Shown here in pieces: positions 57,197 through 64,000 of a stretch of DNA of 64,000 bases (its first letter is position 1; every line of letters begins with the position of its first letter). The stretch is from NCBI GenBank assembly GCA_944990035.1, contig CALYLX010000146.1:806001-870000 (forward strand). Reading direction: 5' to 3'. The notes under the pieces are model-generated. The model saw nothing but the letters and a program-made list of their open reading frames with translations, did not search any database and was not told where the DNA came from. A program made the position numbers and the translations under genes. The stretch comes from Clitopilus passeckerianus (taxonomy: Eukaryota > Basidiomycota > Agaricomycetes > Agaricales > Entolomataceae).

Positions 57197-59013
57197 ATGG
57201 TCAATTTCCTCGACCTACCAATCGACCTACTGCCTGTTATCGTATTGCAACTGGTCAGGCCACAGCACGTAGCACAACTGTGTCGAGTGAACAAACTTTT
57301 CTATTCAAGCGCTGCACGGCATTTATACGATCGCATCGCGATATTTTCATGGCACAGGGAGGGAAAAACTAGGGTGAGCAAACTGTGTTCAACGTACATT
57401 CAAATGAATACTAATCCGCAATATGGGAGCACAGGTTATTCAGCTATTTGCGACCCTTTCACAGAACAGCACCCTCGCAAGCTATGTCCATCGGTTGGGT
57501 AGGTCTAATTCCCTCAGCAATCTCAAGGATGTCTTGAATCTCACGAGATCGATACAGAACTAAGAGAATTCCCAAAAGCTGATATGGGCACAGTTCTGCC
57601 CCTTGTTCTGGCTGGGTTGCGTAACTGTACATCAATACAAGCTTGCACATGGACCCGCGATGGCTCCCTAGATTCCTCGTTTCTAGAGGTCTTGAGCTCC
57701 CACAAGACTCTACAAGAGCTTGAGATCAACGGTAGAAGCCAGGGGAACTACGATCCTGACGTTCTCGTCACCTTCTCTCAGTTAAAGAGGCTGGTGCTGA
57801 TCATGCCTAGCCCTGATGTGGTGCGTCGATTGAATCGTTGGACGACCTCACTCAGTGGCACCCTCAGAAGTCTAACTTTGATATGCAAGGTGATTACTTC
57901 GACATGCGCCTTTTCCACTCATAATTTGACGGTTCTATTTAGTCATCACCAATAATCACGGATGAGCTTCTGGAGACCTTGGCTCCAAACCTCGCAGTGC
58001 TGCAGCATCTCAACCTCACAGGATGCCCCAGGGTAACTCACAGAGGAATCTGGTCCATCCTCCAATCCAACACCTCTGGTGGCCTTCTCAGCCTCGGCCT
58101 GGAAGGCCTCTCCCCGAAGTTCGACATGCCTCACCTCAGCGCGCTATGTTCTTCCAAGTCCGTTCACCCGCTCTCTCAACTGAAGTCAATTACATTCACG
58201 CTACCAAATGCCGCCTCTCCTCCTCACTCTCTCGGAGTTTGGCTCTCGTCAAATCTTAAACTTCTTGAATCCTCGGATAACTTGCAACACTTCCACATAT
58301 ACTCTACGTCCTCCTTCTCACTTACCGCTCGGCCGTCTGCTGCAGCCACTCTTGGAGCTTCGCCACTAGCTCCAGGGATGACAGTGGACCGTTTCTTCAA
58401 GGAGCTTACCTCAAGACACCACGAGACTCTCCTCCGGGTCTCTGTTCATAGGATGCCTATCAGCCTCAGCGTGGTCGAAGATATCTGTCAGTCATGTCAT
58501 AAACTAGAACAGCTCTTCATCGTGATTGCCCCTGGAGATTTGGTGGGTTTCTCTTATCTTCCCCGTTCTCCTTCTCGAGTTTACTAAATTTCCGACATTA
58601 TAGCACCGTCTCGGTCCGCGCCTCTCCCATGCACGGTCTTTGAGAACAATCCACATCAATTATCCCGTGTATCCGATCGCCGAAGAGGATGGGGAAGGGG
58701 ACCACGAAGGGGATGCAGAGGAAGAAGATGAGGAGGACTTTTCGAGCGTTCGGCCCGTCATGACCATACCCGAAGCTCTCGCCATCGTGGAACAGTGCTC
58801 TTCAACACTGACTCAGTTTGGCTGCAACGCTCGTGTCTGGCAGGCCAGTTTCTATTTCCCGTGCATTCTCCGATACCCACTGATACCTATGTTGAACAGG
58901 TCATCCGATCGGTGGAGGTAGACTCTTCGACCGGAGAGATACGAGTTTTCCCCACTCTGGGACCTTACGAAAGTCCTGAAGTCCCGGAGGCATTTCTGGT
59001 CGTGCGCACATAA
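57197..59013 (+). CDS. F-box / leucine-rich protein
   Basis: Exons 57197..57373, 57435..57498, 57558..57889, 57943..58542, 58604..58843 and 58900..59013 give 508 residues in phase. The N-terminus MVNFLDLPIDLLPVIVLQLV, then LCRVNKLFYSSAARHLYDRI, is an F-box that would bind Skp1 in an SCF ubiquitin ligase. Leucine-rich segments follow (LQELEINGRSQGNY, LQHLNLTGCPRVTHRGIWSI), presumably for substrate binding. An acidic stretch (EEDGEGDHEGDAEEEDEED) sits near residue 410. The last intron (58844..58899) must use a GC donor (CAG|GCCAGT) to reach the in-frame end VIRSVEVDSSTGEIRV. Without it the protein would stop about 19 codons later with unrelated text. The target is unknown. Confidence 0.82.
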
Positions 59014-59592
59014 GACTCCGCGACGCATCAGCAGCCTTGCTCTCTGACACTCTGTTGTACTGCTCTATATGTAAATTGACCTTTGATCTGAATTTCCGTC
59101 TTTCCCACAAACTTTTCGTGTTCCACGATCGTTACTTCATAGACTGTACGAGGCACTTGACTCAAGGAGGCGGAGTCTCCACGGCAGGATTCGCACTTCG
59201 CCAACTGGGATCCCCTGTTTACCTCGTCTTTCGAAGGGGTATCCTCTGCCAGCCCTCCTTTCCTACCGTATACAAGCTGGACCATAGCCCAGATTCAAAT
59301 CCTCGCCCCTGCAATGACATTCCGGTGATTCCACGGCTATGCTGGGCGGCTGACTTTGAACCCCACCAATCTAACCCAAGGCGATTGGTCCTTATCTTTT
59401 TCACACAACTTGGTTGCTATCACATTGACATGACTGTTTTTCAGGCGAAAGGGAGTTCGCCTTTCAGGATAGTCTCAGATTTCCCACTATCCATGACGGA
59501 CGTTTCCTATATATGGGCCTTCCAGTAACTACTTCCAGGAGGACCTTAGTCTATCTCTTAGACCTTAGACCTTAGAACACTATACCCGCTTG
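59014..59592. other. intergenic, no supported gene
   Basis: About 0.6 kb downstream of the F-box gene. A long plus-strand frame (about 59161-59528) is open but shows no family signature. A small direct repeat (ccttagaccttagac) lies near 59561-59575. Confidence 0.35.
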
Positions 59593-60311
59593 ATGAAGGC
59601 CCAGTTACTCTCGTTCTTTTGGCTCTTATGCGCTTCGTTGGTGCATTCAGTACACATTATCGACGACAGTAACAAAACTGCCATTACTTTCGTCGTTGGT
59701 GGGGCCAGGGCGGAGCACGAAGACCTCTGGCAGCACTGCAGCGCTATAGCCCATCGTACCCTTGGAGTGACTTGGATTTGGATGGGTCTTGTAATCGGAC
59801 AATGTGAGCTCTGGACAATACTTTGCTGTTGAAGTACTCACGTTTGAACGAAAATACTTCTAGAAGCTGTGATTCTTCCTTTTGACGCAAAAGTGACAAC
59901 CACTGACATGTCTGCTTCATAGCGGGCGACTCAAACTGCATCAATGCAGCAGCATCGCGTATCATCCCATTTTACGGTACATCTCCCTCGATATCATGGC
60001 TTGTCCCTAGTTCACGCTTGAACTCAGGGTTCCAGGATCACGCTTTATGGTCTCCGAAGATGGTAGCAACACACAAACTACGTACTCGACTCCCAACCTC
60101 CCGTCTTCAAAGATTTCGATGCTGACGTCCGAAATACAACGGACAACTATACGTTCTATACGATGTCCAAGGGCTACAAGTCGCAAATCATACCAATTTA
60201 GTCACGCTTCATCATGAAGCGTCAGATTCTGTGGGGTACATGTGGTTTGATTATGCGGTAATCAATGGCCCGGATGCACCTCCTCCCGGAAGTGGAGGGT
60301 CTTCAGGGTGC
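59593..60311 (+). pseudogene. secreted-protein gene, apparently frameshifted
   Basis: The ATG at 59593 opens a clear signal peptide (MKAQLLSFFWLLCASLVHS) followed by VHIIDDSNKTAITFVVGGA. Further exon-like pieces read GDSNCINAAASRIIPFYG, GSRITLYG, DSQPPVFKDFDAD, then YNGQLYVLYDVQGLQVANHT and MWFDYAVINGPDAPPPGSGG. The series (IDD, N/C, G-x-x-I-x-x-YG, then a second beta half ending DYAV) resembles a large basidiomycete family of secreted or membrane-anchored proteins with Ser-rich tails. The piece DSQPPVF and the piece starting YNGQLY are in different frames with no good intron between them, and the C-terminal membrane segment is missing. It could be a truncated pseudogene; function unknown. 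Confidence 0.45.
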
Positions 60312-61359
60312 GTGCGCTCTGCGTCCAGATGATTTGCAACTTATCAAAGATGATGCATCAGAAATGCGGAGAGGGTATATCGTAGTAGTAGTGGCGTTCG
60401 TCTATTGATTGTGTGTGCTTTGGCTCTGCTTCTGGAGACATGAATCCCAATCGTTTTGCTGGCGTACATACGGAAATTTCGACAATCTCGTTTTTTGAGC
60501 TTTCTGGTATAGAGTCTTAGCACATTAAATGGCGGAAATGTATTAGGAGGCAGCAAGTTGACGATGGGCAAGAATGCCCGCCTCCTTGATGACCGGATCT
60601 GTTATGTATCTTGCTATTTAAGACATTCGCCAGTTAGGGGCGCCACCATCATTCACTCTCTCCCTCCGACCATTTGATATGACGTGGGTGAAGGTCCTCA
60701 TGTCGTGGCATCCATGTGTTTAAACAGGGACGACTCAAGTCCACCGTCTTCCTGTGTGCTGAGCAAGCTCTCTTTGAAGCATAGAATAAAAGGAATATCG
60801 CGCCTCGAATAGCTGAGACTCTGGTCCAGGCGGTGTCCGAGTGCCAGAGGGTAGTTGTGGCGCAGACGAAACTATAAGCTTGTATGCGGAGGCCTATCCT
60901 CTTCTCTTTCATACTGTCTGGGAATCATCCATTCTGTCGATGGGGTTCTTCGTTTATGGCGGCCCCTCAGCAATGATTTCCTCCGATCAAGACGAGATAT
61001 TGACGTGCTTGTCACATTGGACCATCCCGGACCTGATATTTGAATATGCACCGATGGCGCCCATCTGCGCATGTCCGATGGCGATTACTTCTCTCCGGAA
61101 ACTGTTAATTTACGACCACTCTTAAGTATTGACGAGATTCTTATCATTACAGAAGAGCCCATGTGCGCTGATATAGGGTTTAAAGCCTCGCTATGGATCA
61201 TGGAAGAAGTTGACTCAGTGGGTGAATTAGGTCCTTAAATGGGAGTATGCTTATTTATTTCCTTCATATAAAGGCCACTGCAGTCCTTGTACTCATCAGG
61301 TCGCTCCCGAGCATCCTGATTCCACAGAGCAAGTTCCACGACCTTCCTATTCGTTGTGA
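60312..61359. other. intergenic, unassigned
   Basis: About 1 kb with no gene I can support. A plus-strand frame near 60841-61125 is open for 94 codons but has no signature. The last 130 bp are the upstream region of the small secreted gene at 61360 and include a TATA-like cttcatataaagg. Confidence 0.35.
61297..61318 (+). promoter_or_regulatory. shared upstream element, copy A
   Basis: The text caggtcgctcccgagcatcc lies about 45 bp before the start codon of the gene at 61360. Nearly the same text, with a small insertion, precedes the paralogue at 63063, also at about 45-65 bp. It may be a conserved 5' leader retained from the duplication. Confidence 0.5.
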
Positions 61360-61810
61360 TGAAGTTCTCTTCCCTTCTCGTCCTTCCCGTCTTTGCTGCC
61401 TTCACTATTGCTGAACCGATTCCTGAATCCGCTCTGGAGGCTCGTGATGAGTCTGCCGCCACCGCCTATAGTGCCAAGTTCAAGGTCACGACGAGCGCTT
61501 TGAAGTGCAGAACCTGTCCCAAGACGTCTTGCACTGCTCTCAGACAGTACTCTGAGGGAACGGTTGGTGTCCCAAGTAGTCCATGTTGATGCAAACATGA
61601 CACATATATTATATAGATTGTCTACGCCTCATGCGAGACGAATAAGAGCACCACAACTGTTGATGGGCAACCGTAAGCCATGTATTGGAATCAAACGCAC
61701 AAAAAAGCTTACTGAATGACCTTCCTAGGTGGTGGGCCTGGACTAAAGAACAATGTTGGATCTCCGAGCGCTATGCTTCTTACATTTGTAGGTGCCCTTC
61801 CGAATCTTGA
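61360..61810 (+). CDS. small secreted SH3b-like cysteine-rich protein, copy A
   Basis: Three exons from the ATG at 61360: signal peptide MKFSSLLVLPVFAAFTIAEP, then a mature part with VTTSALKCRTCPKTSCTALR, YSEGT, IVYASCETNKSTTTVDGQP, and WWAWTKEQCWISERYASYI. Introns lie near 61562-61617 and 61672-61730; the end is set at the TGA at 61808-61810, though a further intron is possible. The order (A-L-x-C-R-x-CPxTSC, Q-Y-x-x-G-T, then WW and C-W) is what I know from fungal secreted proteins with a bacterial-type SH3 (SH3b) fold. About 100 residues with several Cys suggests a small secreted protein or effector. Role unknown. Paralogue at 63063. Confidence 0.7.
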
Positions 61811-63062
61811 TATCCAGAGTAAATCTGACAGAACAATTTCAAAGCTGGTTATATCTCGAAGTGTTAACCAAGACGGGCAACTCAAGGACCAAATGCAACA
61901 TTGGAATAGGCCTCTATTTGCAAATTTAGACTCGTAAACCAACATTGAGGGGATACAGACCATCGAGATATCTGAATATATTTCTAATCCCAACCCCCGC
62001 ACAATTGTGGGTCTAGTGTTAGAGCCACTGAGCGACAAAGAGTTCCGTGAATTGGTAGCCACTGATAATCACAAGCCTGAAAATCGAGATTTCTGTCCAC
62101 AAATCTTGAGAACCAGCCTTTTGCCAGTGGCGGTCGTATCAAGACGGGAAAATGTCCGATTGATCCGACATCTTGAAGCTTCAGCTTGGATTGATCCTTT
62201 GTACTTCGGTGCAGACAAGTTCCAGAGTCTGGGCTGCATTTGAGGCTCTTTTCGCGTTCGCTGGCGGAATAGCTGGCAATCTCTCCTAACGACCATATCG
62301 GCTCCCACTCAAGACTTTGCATGCGACATTTTGCCATAATCATGAATGTGACTTGGACGGCTTGGAATAGTCTTCAACTAGTGCGTACGAGAATTCTGAA
62401 TGAAACGCTCAAGCAGAAACAAGGGTAGCTATTTAGCTCAGAATAGGTTATTGCCTGCACATCGACGGCCATAAACCATAACCTAACCTTCTGCTCTCTT
62501 CTGCTGCCGCGACGAAAGTGACTGGCGTGCAACTTTGTTCAATGGCATATGCATATGACTCTGTCAAACAGTTGCTGAAACTGATTTTCATTTCGGTGTT
62601 GGTTCCTTTGGGTGCCTGAAATCTATCACGCACGGACAAACTCACTCCAAAAAGGCGGTATATAGATGACTAGCACTGATATATATCAAATGGGTGAACG
62701 GTTGTAGCTGGTTGCAGGGATGCTCAACTCGAGGAAAGGCTTTCAAGGTTTCAAAGACTCCGAACTGCTCGCTGATGTCACTGGGAGATACATCACACGA
62801 CTGATTGCCTTTGTCAAAAGTCTCTGGCACTGTTACTACGTGATATCTATCACCAATAACAGCCTCACGTGTATTTCATGTCCTCTTGAGCCTCTCCATG
62901 CCAAGGTTCCAGTCACCCACTAAGAGGAGATATCCTTGCCGAATTTCACAATGGAATTATGCATAAAAGGTCTGCAAAAATACCAGTACCTCCTCAGGTC
63001 GCTCCGAGTCTCGAGCATCCGTTCGACTACTTCTCAGTTGAATTCTTTGGCAATATCTCGTC
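61811..63062. other. spacer between the two SH3b-like genes
   Basis: About 1.25 kb. Several frames overlap on both strands with no signature. The downstream end carries the promoter of copy B, with an AT-rich cataaaagg near 62961. Confidence 0.35.
62995..63021 (+). promoter_or_regulatory. shared upstream element, copy B
   Basis: The text caggtcgctccgagtctcga followed by gcatccg matches copy A at 61297 apart from a short insertion. It ends about 40 bp before the start codon at 63063. Confidence 0.5.
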
Positions 63063-63560
63063 ATGAAGTTCTCTACGATTCTCGCGCTCCCCTTTTTCGT
63101 AGCCCTCGCAACTGCTGAACCTCTGCCCGAAAGGCGCGAAGAACGTGTCCGCGCTGAAGCATCGGCCGCAGTTACCTATTACACCGGAAAAGTGACAGCT
63201 GCCGCGTTGTTGTGCAGGAGCTGTCCTAAGACATCCTGTGCTGCTGAGAGGCAGTATGCCAAGGGAGCTGTGAGTCTTTCTTATGTGCATTTGGATGGCA
63301 TGCTGAGCTTTTATGTAGAGCATCAAGGTTTCTTGTGTCAAAGCAGGCACCTCCGTCTCAGGAGACAAGTAAGAAGATCTAAAGTCAAAGGGATTTCGAA
63401 ACTAACACGGATTCTACAAGGTGGTGGGACTACACCTCCGACGGATGTTATGTTTCCGAGTATTACGTTACTTTCACCAGTAAGTTCCGTTTCCGAGAAG
63501 GCGTCCGATCCAGTTCTGACAGACGACTTCGACATTTTAGATTACCCCCCTATCTGCTGA
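63063..63560 (+). CDS. small secreted SH3b-like cysteine-rich protein, copy B
   Basis: Four exons from the ATG at 63063: signal peptide MKFSTILALPFFVALATAEP, then LPERREERVRAEA (possible Kex2-like basic region), VTAAALLCRSCPKTSCAAER, YAKGA, then SIKVSCVKAGTSVSGDK, WWDYTSDGCYVSEYYVTFTN and a short end YPPIC with the stop at 63558-63560. Splices are GT-AG and in phase. It aligns with copy A over its full length: same signal peptide type, same CPKTSC block, same WW/C positions. So it is a tandem duplicate with strong divergence in the mature part, as often seen in secreted fungal proteins. Confidence 0.72.
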   Translation: MKFSTILALPFFVALATAEPLPERREERVRAEASAAVTYYTGKVTAAALLCRSCPKTSCAAERQYAKGAVSLSYVHLDGMLSFYVEHQGFLCQSRHLRLRRQVRRSKVKGISKLTRILQGGGTTPPTDVMFPSITLLSPVSSVSEKASDPVLTDDFDILDYPPIC

Positions 63561-64000
63561 GCCATAAAATGGAGGCACAATCATTAGTAGCTCTGTCATT
63601 TAGTCTTTCTGAGAATCAGTATCCGTGAACCGCATGAATTTCTTCGGCCAGCCATGGGAGTTGAGCCTTGATCGCATTTTGTTTCTGAGAAACATTTGAT
63701 TTGCTCTCAGCACTCAGGCTCGCAGAGATCGGGACATCCATTAGCAAACGACAGTCAGGGGTCGCTAGGGGCTGCAAGGCCTATGTCAACTCCCGGATAC
63801 GACTGGTATCTTCGTGATATATTGCCAAAAGCGCTTGCAGTCAATGGTACCAAACCATCGTCAGATGGTCCAGCCCGTCACACAGCCAGACTGATATGCA
63901 TCCAATCTAATCAATATCACTTTGGGCCTGATTGAACGCGTCAAAATCGCCCTGGAGTACATATGGTGGAAGTGTGTTAGGTATCATGTGGGTTTCGAGA
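63561..64000. other. right edge, no assignable gene
   Basis: About 0.44 kb downstream of copy B. A plus-strand frame from 63696 to 63935 (79 codons) has no signature. Confidence 0.3.

Noticed and set aside
1..64000. Transposons, LTRs or CRISPR arrays
   Set aside because: No reverse transcriptase, integrase or transposase frame, no paired terminal repeats and no spaced direct repeats were seen by reading.

Overview
This window looks like nuclear DNA of a filamentous basidiomycete, most likely an agaricomycete. The evidence is a Clp1 (clampless1) homologue, a DUF6593 protein, RA-SH3-SH3 adaptors resembling the C-terminal part of Ubc2, many short (about 50-70 bp) GT-AG introns, and NACHT-WD40 and ankyrin proteins of the kind abundant in mushroom-forming fungi. 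The order cannot be resolved by reading alone. No rRNA, tRNA, intact transposon or CRISPR array was recognised. Exon structures were built by hand from splice signals, reading phase and family similarity.

Layout. 0.9-1.8 kb: clp1 (minus) with a long gene-free stretch upstream. 5.6-16.5 kb: metabolic and membrane genes: alpha/beta hydrolase, 13-exon amino-acid permease, heme-thiolate peroxygenase, Nudix/DUF4743 protein, a second hydrolase and a small VAP/MSP-domain protein. 17.1-18.9 kb: a decayed beta-trefoil-like gene. 19.7-24.9 kb: a membrane-anchored protein with a DUF7587-like domain, an O-methyltransferase and a Tcd1-type ThiF/E1-like enzyme with an in-frame stop. 25.3-36.2 kb: two large tandem genes with the same N-terminal module, one ending in a pseudokinase plus Cys-rich finger, the other in Zn2Cys6-NACHT-WD40. 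36.2-39.4 kb: unassigned. 39.4-47.8 kb: Mic10-like gene, serine carboxypeptidase, two RA-SH3-SH3 adaptors and a DUF6593 gene. 47.9-52.6 kb: a third gene with the same N-terminal module, ending in about 25 ankyrin repeats. 52.9-59.0 kb: SPT5 and an F-box gene, divergent. 59.6-63.6 kb: secreted-protein genes, including a duplicated small SH3b-like pair.

The main discovery is the three-gene family at 25.3-36.2 and 47.9-52.6 kb. A roughly 510-565-residue N-terminal module, encoded by matching small exons (45, 57-60 and 76-79 nt), is joined at the same phase-1 intron to three unrelated C-terminal halves: a pseudokinase with zinc finger, a NACHT-WD40 STAND receptor, and an ankyrin array. All three also carry a short N-terminal motif resembling leaders I associate with agaricomycete NLR-like proteins. 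This suggests a modular recognition or signalling cluster in which one receptor and partner proteins share a common domain. Gene structures rest on consistent exon phases; the functional reading is inference.
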